A stretch of 64,000 bases of DNA. Origin: Forficula auricularia (taxonomy: Eukaryota > Arthropoda > Insecta > Dermaptera > Forficulidae). The DNA lies in contig JALMQS010000187.1 in NCBI GenBank assembly GCA_024734495.1, forward strand, positions 11,089,300-11,153,299. Direction: 5' to 3'. Position 1 is the stretch's first letter. Every line of letters starts with the position of its first letter. Both the position numbers and the translations under genes were made by a program. The notes under the pieces were generated by a model. It had not been told where the DNA came from. It did not search any database and was given only the letters and a program-made list of their open reading frames with translations. This document shows positions 21,159-32,039 of this stretch, in pieces.

Positions 21159-21834
21159 TTGAGACAATGAGTTTAGATTTATGTGCATTGCTGGGCTGGC
21201 CTTCCTCGACAAATGACCTTTCTGCGGTGGCCAGCCCATTTTAAACGAGTTTTACTATTGTTATTATTATTGTTTTTTTTAGCATTTTAATGTTAATTTT
21301 TATTTATGTTTTTCCTTTTTTTGTTTGTAACATTTGATTATTGTTTTTTTTCTTGTCGCATTGCACAGTTGTGGGGCGCTTTTGGCGCTCCCAACACTCT
21401 GGCCTCGGTTCTGGAGTCCTACTGGCGCCCATATATACTTTTCACTAATAGCCACAACATCTGGCGTAATTGTTTGGACGGCTGATGAGGGTTTTAACCT
21501 AATATGTAAACAAATCTGTATTCCTTCTATAAAGGGCTGCCCCCTCTACGAAATAAATAAATCAGTCATTGAAAACGGAACACCGGAAGTTGACATTTAC
21601 ATGAAAGATTTTTCGTTTTTTGTGATTTTCTCAAAAACGGCTCTTACGTTTTTTTTTTAAATTGGTATAGTTATTAAGTCTCATAAGTTATTAGACGTGT
21701 ATAAATTTTAATCCGGTTTAAATAAAGAAAAAGGGTGTAAATTAGGAGTCTCGCAAAATAAATATTTTAATCTTTCATATCTTGTCTACGGGAAGTCGCA
21801 GAGCTTTGGGATTTGAAATTTAAGTTATCTAGAA

Positions 21835-22363
21835 CAGTGGTTTTTAACCCATGGGTCGCGACCAAAAATTGGGTCGCAAAGCATATTCTTTGGGTCGCAC
21901 AGAGTTGTTAATAAAATTTTTACTTATTATTATAAGTTGAAAAATATATTTTGATTTATTAAATACTATAAAAAATGTAAATATGAAAAATACGCTCTTT
22001 TTCGTTAAATTTTCCTTATTTATTTTTTTATTAAGGGAGAATGGTGTGGGTTCTTGGTGAAACATTTTAATAAAGTAAAGAAAATTTTGAAAAATTTAAA
22101 ATTTTTTTTAAAATTTAAAATATAAAATACTAGGTAGGTTTCACAAAATTATTTCTTTTAGATCGAAAAGTACCTTTGGTTATCTTAATTGTTACAAAAT
22201 AATATTATATGTGAGTTAAAAAAGTCATCATTGAAAATTGAAGAAAATTTCTCAAGTATCATCTAAAAAAAGTTAATTAAATTTTTTGACGGGGGGGGGG
22301 GGGTCGCGACATGAACATGTTTCTCAAATTTGGGTCGCAGCTTATAAAGGTTAAGAGCAACTG
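21835..22363. mobile_element. hAT-type MITE with 8-bp duplication (7 of 8 match)
   Basis: A 529-bp insert with ends CAGTGGTTTTTAACC and, in reverse, CAGTTGCTCTTAACC; GGGTCGCGAC blocks lie just inside both ends. Flanks are ATCTAGAA (21827-21834) and ATCTAGAG (22364-22371). R1 copy 1 near 16087 shows the empty site TATCTAGAGG. The CAGTGGTT...AACC end and 8-bp duplication indicate hAT. No transposase is encoded; the frame at 21844-22065 is not convincing. Confidence 0.85.
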
Positions 22364-22688
22364 ATCTAGAGGATAGAAGAAATACCTCAAGATTTTGGTT
22401 AAAATCGAAGAAACCGAAGTTCATGTTTATTTGAAGAATTTTGAAAATTTCGTCTTTTTTCCGGTTTTCTCAAAACGGCTTGGGGAAACCAAAATTGAAA
22501 TAATTTGAATGAAGAAAATTGGTATGATGATTTAAAATAAGAGAGAAATTAATGTGAAAGTCATGTGGTGCTCACACCAGTTTATTTAAAAGTGATTTTT
22601 TTTACAATAAATTATCTCACTCACCCCTTAAAATCTTAAACACTCAATTAGAACACCTTGTATTTATTACAAGATGAGGGTTTACTAG

Positions 22689-23134
22689 CAGGGCCGGATA
22701 AAGGGCGATTGGAGCGATTGGGCCCAATCGGGCCCCGCATTTGAAAGGGCCCCGCGTTACCATCAAAATGAACAAAAAAAAATTTCGAAATTTAAAGCAA
22801 ATTGCTTTTGACGATAATGGATAAATTATGAATTATTCAAATAATTAAAAATATATTTATTTTAAGTTCGCATTGCTGGATGAAATTACTTAGAAATATG
22901 TAAATTCATGTATTCATATTCGGTGATGTAAATTTATATTCAATAAATGTTTTTGTATTTTGAACATTTTTACTTTTAATTTATGTAGAAGTTTACCATA
23001 GCTGATGATCCATGACATTTGATATATTTATATATATATATATACTGAATTTGAATTTTATTTAAATATTTAATATATAGAGGGCCTCGCAAAAAAAATC
23101 CAATCGGGCCCCGCACCTATTCGATCCGGGCCTG
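22689..23134. mobile_element. hAT-type MITE with perfect 8-bp duplication
   Basis: A 446-bp insert with ends CAGGGCCGGAT and ATCCGGGCCTG. Inside, CCCAATCGGGCCCCGC on the left is answered by CCAATCGGGCCCCGC on the right. TTTACTAG flanks it at 22681-22688 and 23135-23142. It contains a short TA run near 23023. Non-autonomous. Confidence 0.9.
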
Positions 23135-23209
23135 TTTACTAGGTTGAAGTAATTTGAATGGTCCATTTCGTTCTTGAGATTAAACATAAGTAAAAATAAG
23201 CTGACCTGT

Positions 23210-23893
23210 TCTGATGTGGGCATCCACTTGACTTTACCATACAACCTGGCCCCTCTACTTATATTTAATATTTAATAAAATTATTTATAATCATGTAGGG
23301 GAGGGGTTATTTTTTGCATTTTTATACTCATGGGGGCTCACTGATTATGTATACAAAATTTGGTTGAGTTTGGTACAAGAGCCTATATTTTCATTTTTTG
23401 ACCATACACCCCCAATTTTGGGCGGTTAGTTTTGGCATTTTTATACTCACGGGGGCCCTCTGATTATGTATACAAAATTTAGTTGAGTTTGCTCAAACGG
23501 CCTAGATTTTTAATTTTTAACCCCCCCTCCACCCCCTTAATTTTGGGTCGATATTCACCAAAATATAATCATCTCCTAATCTCAATGTACCAAAACTACG
23601 TGTGAAATTTGGTTTTGATATTCCTACTAGTTTTTGAGCTAGCTCGTCCACAAAAATTTGGTAACGCACAGACTAACAGACATTTCGACAAAACAATTTT
23701 TATCTCAAAAAATATAATTTTTTCGATGTTTACTTATTAGAGCTTTTTTGTAGAACAAAAATGCCATGGTTTTCGCTCAATTTTTTTAATCAAAATAGTT
23801 TCAGCCATTTTTGAGATATTTCGACAAAAAAGAAGGAAAAAAAAACACTTTTTTCATGCACGATTACTTCAGCCTTACTCTGTATGCTAAAGT
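23210..23893 (+). mobile_element. TTTACC-family element, copy with two to three internal units
   Basis: The left end is CTGATGTGGGCATCCACTTG then TTTACCATACAACCTGG. The right end is TACTCTGTATGCTAAAGT (diverged). Internal units begin at about 23305 and 23425. The inner block with GAGCTAGCTCGTCCAC is intact. No coding capacity. Confidence 0.7.
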
Positions 23894-24440
23894 AATATAG
23901 TAGAAATAATAACCACAAAAGACAAAGAAAACACTTAAAGCGTGGAATTATTATTCTATTAATTAAAATTGATTTTTTTTGTCCAAAACTATGTTATAAT
24001 AATGAGATAAAAAATTGATATCTAAAAGTTCATGTTAAATTTATTTTCAATTATTTATCTTTTACTGATAATTTGCCTTGTTTTAAATAAAAATATTCTT
24101 TTAAATTTGATATTTTAGAGAATCGGGCCTACCTAGAAAATTGCATTAAAGATAATTGAAATTAAAAAAGGGCATTTTATTCATTTGAGTGGCGGAAATC
24201 GACCAGTGCAGACGCGGCTGCAGACATTCTTCCAAGGTAAGAGCAAATCGACTAAACTCGAATTAATTTTGATACATTATTAATACAATAATTGAGTGCC
24301 CGATGCCAATAAATAAAAAAAAAATAAATAATAATACAATAATTAGTACAAGTCATATTAATATTACGACATTATACTATACTCAAAACAGCCATTTCTC
24401 AGCATGAAAACTTTATCTTTTATCGAAAATAGTTAAATAA
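23894..24440. other. No feature recognised
   Basis: AT-rich. No gene or repeat boundary supported. Confidence 0.55.
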
Positions 24441-24456
24441 AAAAAAAAAAAAAAAA

Positions 24457-24672
24457 ACCGACTTCAAAAAAATTAAATGTAACAAATAAAATAAGAAGAA
24501 CTAAAAAATAAAATAAAATCCACTAAAAGGCATAAAATAGTTATCTAATTTAGTTACAACTAACTAAACGACGAAATATTAACATGAAATCACTCTTTAA
24601 TGTCGGTTCCAAACATATACATTTTATGAATCGAACTCGACGGATCTTACTTAGTACGTTTGTCGAGTAAGC
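24457..24672. repeat. Foldback family FB1, copy 5 (single arm)
   Basis: One arm and the start of the loop (CGACGGATCTTACTTAGTACG) are present, then the sequence diverges. A poly-A run precedes it. Confidence 0.7.
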
Positions 24673-26017
24673 GATTCAACATATTATTAAAAAAATCGAC
24701 AAAAGTGCGAGTTTTAGGGATATTCAAAAGTGATCCTGGGCTTTTTTTTGGATCTTTACTAAAAACCGAACTACTGGACCAATTTTGCCTATCTTTTTTT
24801 AATCGACGCGAAAAATTTGTCCTCTTTAATTTACTATAGAACGCTTATTTACAAAATATAAATTATTTTCGAGTTATAAGCGAATAACTGGAAAAAGTCC
24901 GAAAATTTCAAGGTTTTTCGGCCGCCAAAAGTTGTCCCCCGGACTTTCGAGGTCGCAAACTTAGATTTGGCATACCCATACCATACCAAACGATCCTAGG
25001 AAAATATTTTCCCGCAATTAATGTTAGCTGAAACCCCCCTATTTACTGGGCTATATAGGAAGATAATTTTTTGAGATCCTAATATCATAAATAGTTATTG
25101 AGATATTTACTCGATTTTTCCAGGGAAGAGGCAATCCACCCCCCCCCCCTCCCCCTTAACTACGCACATGCCGGTAAACCCACCTCCGTAACATCCCTAG
25201 TATAAAAGTGATAGTGTGACGACACAATAGGCACCTGCTCAATGAAAATCTGTCAAAATGTGACATAGGGAGGGGGTCTAAATATCTTGAAATTCGTGTG
25301 ATGTAATTTATGGGCGCCCTCTAAAACAAAAATGTATAGAAATTTCTTACCTTTCAATTTGAAAAATTTCAATTTAAAAAAAATATTCGAGAGTTTTAAT
25401 TATACCACTGGGTTATGAATGAAGATATATATTTAACCAACTCAGAGAGGACAAATTTTGATTAGAAAATAAATAAAACAAGTATACTGATTTCTTATAT
25501 CATATATAAAATAAATAGAAAATGTGTCATAAGAATAAAATGGAGATAACGTCCAAGATTAAGATCTAGAGTATTTTTGATTAAGATTTAGATCAAGATA
25601 AAAAAAAAATCAGAACAGCAGGAGATACTTGAAGAAATAGTTGGTGAAGTCAATGGAGTGATGGGGAAATGAATGGTTCAATCCCCGCCCGCCCGCCCCG
25701 CACTGGATCACTTGTCGTTGATCGTTTGCCACTGCAGCAATCGATGCAGAACAAACTCACTACTCCTTCAAAAAGTTAAGCCTTAACCCCGTCTCATATG
25801 TTCCAAGGCACGTTTCCCATATAAGAACACTATTTTGTTGTTAGTATCTGGCGGGCCGAGCGTTGCTCCGTAGTTTTTTCCTTTAGTTATAAACGATATT
25901 TTATAATATTAAATTCAGGTAAAAAAAAGGCCGATTTTTATTTGAAGTGAAAATTAAATAAATTCTAAATTATTTTTTTAATATCGTTTTGAACTTGGTA
26001 TTGATATTAAAAAAAAA
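24673..26017. other. No gene; dispersed repeat pieces
   Basis: 24690-24960 shares TTTTAGGGATATTCAAAA and downstream sequence with 11090-11340. C tracts lie at 25139-25155 and 25683-25700. A small GGGCCGAGCGTTGCTCCG hairpin at 25853-25870 resembles the GCATCGCTC hairpins of the G-rich elements. Nothing coding. Confidence 0.45.
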
Positions 26018-26760
26018 ATTTTAAGAAAAAATAAAAACCGACTTCAAAAAATTAAATGCAACAAATAAAATACACTAAAAGGTATAAAATAATTATTATC
26101 TTATTTAGTTACAACTAAACGACGAAATATTAACACGAAATTACTTTTTGAAGTCGGTGCCAAACATATACCTTTTATGAATCGCACTCGACGGATCTTA
26201 CTTAGTACGTTTGGAGGATATGCTCGCTTATAGGTATAGTTTGTTTGGTACCGAATTCAAAAAGTAATTTCGTGTTAATATTTCGTCGTTTAGTTGTAAC
26301 TAAATAAGATAATAATTATTTTATACCTTTTAGTGTATTTTATTTGTTGCATTTAATTTTTTGAAGTCGGTTTTTATTTTTTTCTTAAAAATTTTTATTT
26401 TTCTCTTTTTAGTGATGTTATTAATAGTGATCATATCATCAGAACTTGACCAAATTAATATGACACCATCCCTAAGACACCCCCTTTCGGATAAAAAAAG
26501 AACCATCGAAATCGGTTCATAAACAAAGAGGTTAGGTCTAAACAAACCTAAACAAACCTAATAAAAAGGTCTAATACCTATGAAAAAAAATCGAAAAAAA
26601 AATGGGACCAATCGGAAGCTAGACTGGACCCAATGCAAAAAAAATTTTCAAAATCGGTTGACAATTGGCGGAGATATGAGGTAACATAGGCAAAAAAAAA
26701 AAAAAAAAAAAAAAAATTCAGTCGAATAGAGAACCTCCTCCTTTTTTGAAGTCGGTTAAT
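26018..26760. repeat. Foldback family FB1, copy 6 (full length, loop inverted)
   Basis: The palindrome (arms about 26030-26158 and 26251-26400) lies on the left, and the asymmetric tail runs right to TCCTCCTTTTTTGAAGTCGG at 26737-26756. The loop reads from CCAAACATATACC. Turned so the tail is left, it becomes the copy 4 orientation, opposite to copies 1, 2 and 9. Confidence 0.85.
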
Positions 26761-26796
26761 AAAATTAATAATATATACGGAAGTTCCTTCGTTGGC

Positions 26797-26852
26797 TCTT
26801 TTAAATCCTGAAGAAGGAGGAATGATAATCCGAATCGTCAGGTTTTTTAAGA
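26797..26852 (+). ncRNA. Degenerate hammerhead-like motif (CTGAAGA type)
   Basis: CTGAAGA at 26808-26814, an AGGAGG stem start, then CCGAATCGTC where the consensus has CCGAAACGTC. Flanks keep partial stem I pairing (CTCTT with AAGAG; AAA with TTT). The altered GAAA core suggests loss of activity. It is related to the pair at 54412-54746. Confidence 0.4.
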
Positions 26853-27007
26853 GAATGAAAGTCGACGTTCTAATAAATTGTTTTTAATCGGAATTTGTGT
26901 TTTTCATTAACCTTGGGCTCCAATATTTGGAATGAACTATTAGTAGGATTTAAATATTGAAGGAGACAATAAAAGAGTGTGTCTTCTGTTGGAATTATAA
27001 ATTTTAT

Positions 27008-27066
27008 TTATTTATAACGAGACTATAGTTTCGAGGGCTTTGCCCTCTTCATCAGTCTATTACAAT
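27008..27066 (-). ncRNA. Hammerhead ribozyme motif, consensus core
   Basis: CTGATGA (27055-27049) is followed by one extra A, stem II GAGGGC/GCCCTC with an AAA loop, GAAAC (27032-27028), a TATA loop, and GTC with predicted cleavage after 27021. Stem I is short: AG/CT-type pairs next to the core, an internal loop, then TAA with TTA. The two-pair stem III matches minimal type I hammerheads of Penelope-like elements. The extra A between A9 and stem II is also known from a viroid hammerhead, so activity remains possible. Confidence 0.6.
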
Positions 27067-27093
27067 TAACAGGAATTAATTTTTGAAATTTAT

Positions 27094-27146
27094 GTAATAG
27101 ACTGATGAAGAGGTAAAGCCCTCGAACTATAGTCTCGTTATAAATA
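27094..27146 (+). ncRNA. Hammerhead-like motif, defective arm copy
   Basis: The mirror of the motif on the other arm. CTGATGA (27102-27108) is kept, but stem II has lost a base and the GAAAC box reads GAAC (27124-27127), removing a core adenine. Probably inactive. Confidence 0.5.
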
Positions 27147-27210
27147 AATAAAATTTATAATTCCAGCAGAAGACACTCTTTTATTGTCTCCTTCAATATA
27201 TAAAAATTCG

Positions 27211-27760
27211 AAAATCATAGATCAAGATGGTGTCATCTATTAAATCCGATGGAGTGGAATATTTTTAATTATATGTCAGAGGGTTGTTTTTCACCCCCTC
27301 GGGAATCGAACCCGAGTGCCAGTAACAGCAATCCGGGCCACCTGGCTCACCTGCGGGATACGAACCTCTCTGACATATGCAAACGCGTAAAATATTTTAC
27401 TCAAAGATTGTTATCTTAATTTGTAAAATTTCGCGATATAGTGATTCTAAATTTAAACATATAGCCATGCCATATAATTTAAATAAAGGTGGTTGAGTGT
27501 TTCGAATTTTAGAATCACTATATCGCGAAATTTTACAAATTAAGATAGCAATCTTTGAATTAAATATTTTACGCGTTTACGAGGTTCGTATAACAGGTTG
27601 AAGTACCCCCGAAAGAGCAGCTCGGCGGAAATTAATAACCTTTCTACTATAATTAAAAATATTCCACTCCATCGGAATTAGATGACACCATCTTTGATCT
27701 ATGATTTTTCTAGTAAATTTGAATCTATTACCATCGGCAAATTAATATCTTTCATATAAA
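27211..27760. repeat. Foldback family FB2, copy 1, with a tRNA-like left arm and nested inner foldback
   Basis: Outer arms GATCAAGATGGTGTCATC and its complement, ending in sequence through TTACCATCGGCAAATTAATA. The left arm contains, in reverse, a tRNA-like head with a perfect B-box GGTTCGATTCC (27300-27311). The right arm lacks it. An inner palindrome (about 27390-27575; AGATTGTTATCTTAATTTG) fills the centre. Confidence 0.7.
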
Positions 27761-27789
27761 AATTCTGCTACTCTCGGCAAAAAAACTTT

Positions 27790-28130
27790 CAATTTAATAG
27801 GTTTTAAAATTATTCAACTGGTGTGGTCACCACACGACTTTCACATTTTCATTTATTTGAAATCATCGGGACACTCCTAATTTACACTGCCTTCCTTTAT
27901 TTCAATCGGATTAAAATTTATACACGACTAATAACTCATGAGAAATATCGTTATTGCCGTTTTTGAGAAAAAAGAAAGAAAAATCTTTCATGTAAATGTC
28001 AACTTCCGGTCTTCCAATTTCAACCAAAATCTTGCTGAACTCCTTCTAGCCTATATAGAACTTAAGTTTCTAATTTCGTATCTCTAAGACTTATGGTTGC
28101 GAAACGCAAGGGGTACATACGCACTGACCA
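27790..28130 (-). repeat. Dispersed repeat R1, inverted relic
   Basis: The reverse complement of R1 blocks: ATCTTTCATGTAAATGTCAAC, CTCCTTCTAGCCTATATAG and GGTTGCGAAACGCA. It begins near the CTGGTGTGGTCACCACACG terminus at 27820-27838. Confidence 0.5.
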
Positions 28131-28420
28131 AACGATTTTTGGCCTCTGGGGACCAATATCTGGTTTTATGTCATAAATCCGGTTTCAAGCTATTAAGGAC
28201 ATCGATTCCTTCCATTTAGAAGTTACAAAGTGAAATTAACTTTTTTCATCTCCGAGATAAAACAGTCAGGACCCAGGCAGGCGATCGCAATACTTCACAT
28301 TACTATATTCAATAGTCTATAGAATATAAATGTGAAAGTAAAAAACAACAATCTATATCCATATCTTCTATACTTCTATACCTACTATTACATAAAGCTG
28401 GTGAGTTTTTTTTTATGATA
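28131..28420. repeat. Dispersed repeat shared with 41120-41320
   Basis: Shared blocks are GCACTGACCAA, CCTAAATCCGG-like sequence, GTCAGGACCCAGG and GAATATAAATGTGAA. No coding content. Confidence 0.45.
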
Positions 28421-28424
28421 ATGA

Positions 28425-28515
28425 TGAGAGAGGAGTTACACCAAAAAGGTACAACCCCTAAAGGGCTGGGTTGGCCCCTCCATCATGAAAAGAAGAAGAA
28501 ATAAATTTATGGGTT
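28425..28515 (-). mobile_element. Solo LINE 3' end
   Basis: On the minus strand this matches the 3' tail of the LINE at 48660 (GGTTGTACCTTTTTGGTG, then CTCATCATTATCAT and an A-rich end). It is a heavily 5'-truncated insertion. Confidence 0.5.
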
Positions 28516-29204
28516 GTTTGTTTGTTCGTTGGTTTAAAATAATAAAATCTATAACTTACTAACGATAAGATATACCAGTCTTTTATCTATCTATAACTGC
28601 AAAATGATAATAGCTAAACATCTAAAAAAATTCTGAGGCTCATATGGTTCAAAATAAAAAAAAAATATCCCCTAAGTTTCAAGTCTCTATCTCAATTTTA
28701 ATCTGTTCCTCACAGCGATGTATTTTTCCCATTTAAATAACATTTAGCTATCGATTTTTTTATTCCGGCAAAAGTAAAGGTTCAAAAATTTTGAAACTCT
28801 AGACGTCTAGACTTTATCCTTATAATAGCAGCTATCTTTCAGAATTTATACAGATTTTTATCTAAAATAAATAATCTTTAAAGCTTCTGGCAATATCAAT
28901 TGTAGGTCGCTAATATTTATGTAAGCAAATCTAGAAAGTCGATTTTACCCTCCTTCTAATTGTCGTATAGATTTGAAACTTTGGATGTATATGTAATTCA
29001 GGTGACAATATAATATTAAACAATCGAGCTGAAAAAATTAACCAGAAGGGGGGCCGAAATTTGGAACTTATATCCCCTTTGGTCCAAATTCAACCAAAAT
29101 TTGTCCTTTTTAGTGCATTACTTACAAAAGCTTTTTGTTTATAAGTTTTGTAAACTATAATTTAAAATTAATTAATTTTTTGTTTTTTTCTAATTTTAAA
29201 ATCC
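28516..29204. other. No feature recognised
   Basis: AT-rich. Nothing supported. Confidence 0.5.
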
Positions 29205-29465
29205 ACTAAAGTTCATTAAAAATGTTAATTCGATTTCCAAAAACAGTGCGCAAAAGATCGATTGTTACGTTGGGTGTGTGGCAAGTGGCCCTGTCCTGTT
29301 GAAACCAAATGTCAATCATGTCATCTTTTTCCATTTTTGGAAACAAAAATGTTGTTTTTCATTCTTAAATGAAAATGTCCAAACTCATAATTTTGAAAAA
29401 ATATTCATTAATTCTTTTTTTATAGCCTATTCAAATTCCAAAAGTTAGATGGCCCACCCTATACT
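29205..29465 (-). pseudogene. Mariner-like transposase remnant
   Basis: The minus strand reads DIWFQQDRATCHTPNVTIDLL followed by FGNRIN. This is the WFQQDGA..HTA..TIDLLRE.FG.R block around the second catalytic Asp of mariner-type (DDE/D) transposases. The D is kept; the following G is R. A stop follows soon after. About 100 bp outside it, the terminus TATAGGGTGGGCCATCTAAC (reverse of 29448-29465) is a plausible inverted terminal repeat of a GGGTGG-type mariner. The rest of the transposase is missing. Confidence 0.65.
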
Positions 29466-29719
29466 ATCTTGTAAGACGTATTAAAAAGCTAGCTTTGATA
29501 CTCTGACGTAATTGGACAACGTTTTTTAACCTCTTAGACCCCCTGACCCAAGCTAGCTAATACCCATACATTCTAACCTACAGTACACATCTATAGAAAA
29601 ATCTTAGGCTTGATACTATGACGTGGGTCTGTTTTTCCTGCGATCTTGTACTATATTAGTTTAATAGGACTGCTCATGGCTCACCCCTCTGCAAATGACC
29701 TAAAACATTTACGGAGAGC

Positions 29720-30060
29720 GAACCGAGACTTTAAAATTTTTTTACTTTTCTTCCGATTAGTCTATCTACTCTTATTAAACGATCAAAAATTGTTTGTTTA
29801 TATATTTGTTTGTATCTTAGTTCTATTTTGAAAACGGCTATACCGATTTTGATGAAACCAACTCTATTAACAAGTTTTGAGAATGAGAAAACGATCTGGC
29901 TAGGTCTGGACCTCGACAAATTTCATCTTAATTGATCTTTTCTTAATTAAAGTAATTATTGATAGATGAAAATCTCAATAAAAAAGTTCGTTTACATTTT
30001 TTTAAAATTATTTTTTATTTATTAATTGGTTTTTCAATTTTAAAACCCACTAATGGGTTA
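29720..30060. repeat. Dispersed repeat R2, copy 1
   Basis: Nearly identical to 56585-56890 (TCTGGCTAGGTCTGGACCTC, AACCAACTCTATTAACAAG). Open frames on both strands are not conserved as protein. Confidence 0.6.
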
Positions 30061-30067
30061 TAGCAAA

Positions 30068-30073
<6 letters not shown>

Positions 30074-30137
<64 letters not shown>
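30074..30137. repeat. AT microsatellite
   Basis: An uninterrupted TA dinucleotide run of about 64 bp at the end of R2, where the sister copy at 56885 has only a few TA units. Confidence 0.9.
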
Positions 30138-30142
<5 letters not shown>

Positions 30143-30149
30143 TTTAACA

Positions 30150-30770
30150 GGAGAATGAGAGAGAGATCCAATCGATTTGATTGGGGAATAATGGAATTAA
30201 AATAATTATCGGAAAAGAGGTTTTTTATCTAATTAGATTTTTCCTCTTATTAAAAACAAGGACTAAAGATAAATAAGGACACTCGATGGTGGAGAAGTTA
30301 TCTCCGGAATCGAAGCAAAATACAATGTATACATTAATTAATGTAAAATAATTGGTTTAATAAAATTTATAAAAAAAAAAAAAAAAAACAATTCAATTGA
30401 TTGATGGAATTGGACGGGAATATGGAATTGGAATAATTATCGGAAAAGAGGTTTTTTTCTTTTTCTCTCTTTAACAATTCAATTGGTGGATTGGAGAGAG
30501 ACTTGGGAGGTAGGATACCAATCGATTTGATTGGGGAATAATGGAATTAAAATAATTATCGGAAAAGAGGTTTTTTTATCTAATTAGATTTTTCCTCTTA
30601 TTAAAAACAAGGACTAAAGATGAATAAGGACACTCGATGGTGGAGAAGTAATCTCCGGAATCGAAGCAAAAGATACAATGTATACATTAATTAATGTAAA
30701 ATAATTGGTTTAATAAAATTTATAAAACAATTCAATTGATTATAAATTCGAGTATTAAATCCCACAAAGA
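30150..30770 (-). repeat. Two dispersed monomers related to the 212-bp satellite
   Basis: Read in reverse, both units (about 30165-30380 and 30500-30725) match the satellite at 45.0-53.2 kb: AAAACAAGGACTAAA, TCGATGGTGGAGAAGT, CAATGTATACATTAATTAATG and AAATAATTGGTT blocks in the same order. They differ from array units at many positions and are on the opposite strand, so they are diverged, possibly ancestral, copies. Confidence 0.75.
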
Positions 30771-30889
30771 GTTAATAAGAAATATGATTATATATTAGAA
30801 TTTGCCAATTGAATAGATTATTATAAAACTCGATAAATTGTTATTTAATTAAAAAAATAATTACGGGAATTTATTTATATACCTATATA

Positions 30890-31180
30890 TACATAATCTG
30901 TGGGCCACTAGAAAATTAGAAATGCAAAAACAGGGGGTGAGGGTGGGTGGTGCAGGAGGTGCGGTGCGAGGTTGGTGAAGTGGCGGGTTCGGGGTCCAGG
31001 GGGCATAGCGGGGTTGCGGTATGGGGCGGGGTCCAGGGGCGTAGCGGCGCTGTTATGGGATGGGGTCCAGGGTGTGGGGTGCCGGGGTGGTTTTTATCAG
31101 AATTTTAAATTAAAAATAATATTAATATATAACTTTTAACTGAACCAAAAGTTGCCGAGCATCGCTCGGTGGCTCCAGGT
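30890..31180. repeat. G-rich element with GCATCGCTC hairpin, copy 3
   Basis: It starts at ATAATCTGTGGGCCACTAG and TAGAAATGCAAAAAC, then about 170 bases of G-rich repeats (GGGGTCCAGGG). It ends at 31150-31178 with a GCCGAGCATCGCTCGG hairpin and GGCTCCAGGTAC. Several runs of four G tracts with short loops fit the G-quadruplex pattern. Same family as 57150-57375. Confidence 0.65.
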
Positions 31181-32039
31181 ACTATTATATTTATATAATT
31201 TTTTTAAATTAATTTTTCCTAGAGAAAAAAAGCTAACCTTGTAAAAGTATCTTATATATACTATAACCTTTAACTCCAAATTAACAGACATGATAAACTT
31301 AAATCTGAGTTTATTAAAAATATTTATTGGTGGATTAAAGGATAAAAAAAGAAGCTTTTTCTACCTAAGATTAAATTTTTTTATCTTGGTGAAAACTCTG
31401 CTTGAAATATTTAATAAAAACACCTTATATAGCCGTTGGTACCTAGGATACTTAAAGGCTGGCTCTATTGGCAAGGTGTATAATCTAGTTAATAAGTTTC
31501 TAAAGTACACGTATAGCTTTTAATAAAAAATAGCTAATAGAGGGCTTATCAGTGCCGACCGGCTCCAGCGATTTCGTTTCGGTTGGGCGACACCGGGCAG
31601 AAACATTTCGAGGATAGGGAGCAAAAATGTGATTTAATACGGGTAATAAATGAGATAATTTGGATTTGTGAAATTCAAACTAATTTCAAAGTTTATTTTA
31701 CACTAAAAACACATGATTATAGAACAGTAATCATTAAAAAAGCACTATTTTTATTATTATTATGTTTAGTGGCTAAAGAATTTACAACACTTCTAAGTTA
31801 AATACTTTTACAAATTTTTATCAATGTACAAAATTCCGAAATATGTGAGGGTCTCTTGTGACATTCTCTTCCTTAAATAATTTTATCAAAAGGGTGTTTC
31901 AATATTTGTTTGCGCTAATGCTGATTTTAGCAGGTTGGGCGGAAGGTTAGGTGAGATTAATTTGAGTTGGGCGGTCGCCACACCTCGCACAACCTTGACA
32001 CGTCCACTGAATTAGAGAGACGAAAACGGTATTTCTTTT
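31181..32039. other. No feature recognised
   Basis: Small open frames at 31290-31523 and 31583-31801 lack protein-like features. GC-richer patches near 31555-31600 and 31930-31990 may be transposon ends, but I could not pair them. Confidence 0.4.

Larger units (their letters stand above)
20740..22560. repeat. Dispersed repeat R1, copy 2 (with hAT MITE insertion)
   Basis: It matches copy 1 before and after an extra 480-bp segment at about 20852-21320, and it is interrupted by a hAT MITE at 21835-22363. It ends near 22560 in a GTGGTGCTCACACCAGTTTA terminus, mirrored at the end of the inverted relic near 27829. Confidence 0.55.
26953..27200. repeat. Foldback carrying a hammerhead motif in each arm
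   Basis: Arms of about 115 bp (ATTGAAGGAGACAATAAAAG and its complement) flank a 30-bp centre. The left arm holds a consensus hammerhead on the minus strand; the right arm holds its mutated counterpart on the plus strand. Confidence 0.8.

Noticed and set aside
31555..31990. Possible hAT element bounded by CAGTGCCGACCGG and a GGTCGCC-containing right side
   Set aside because: No matching right terminus and no 8-bp duplication could be found.
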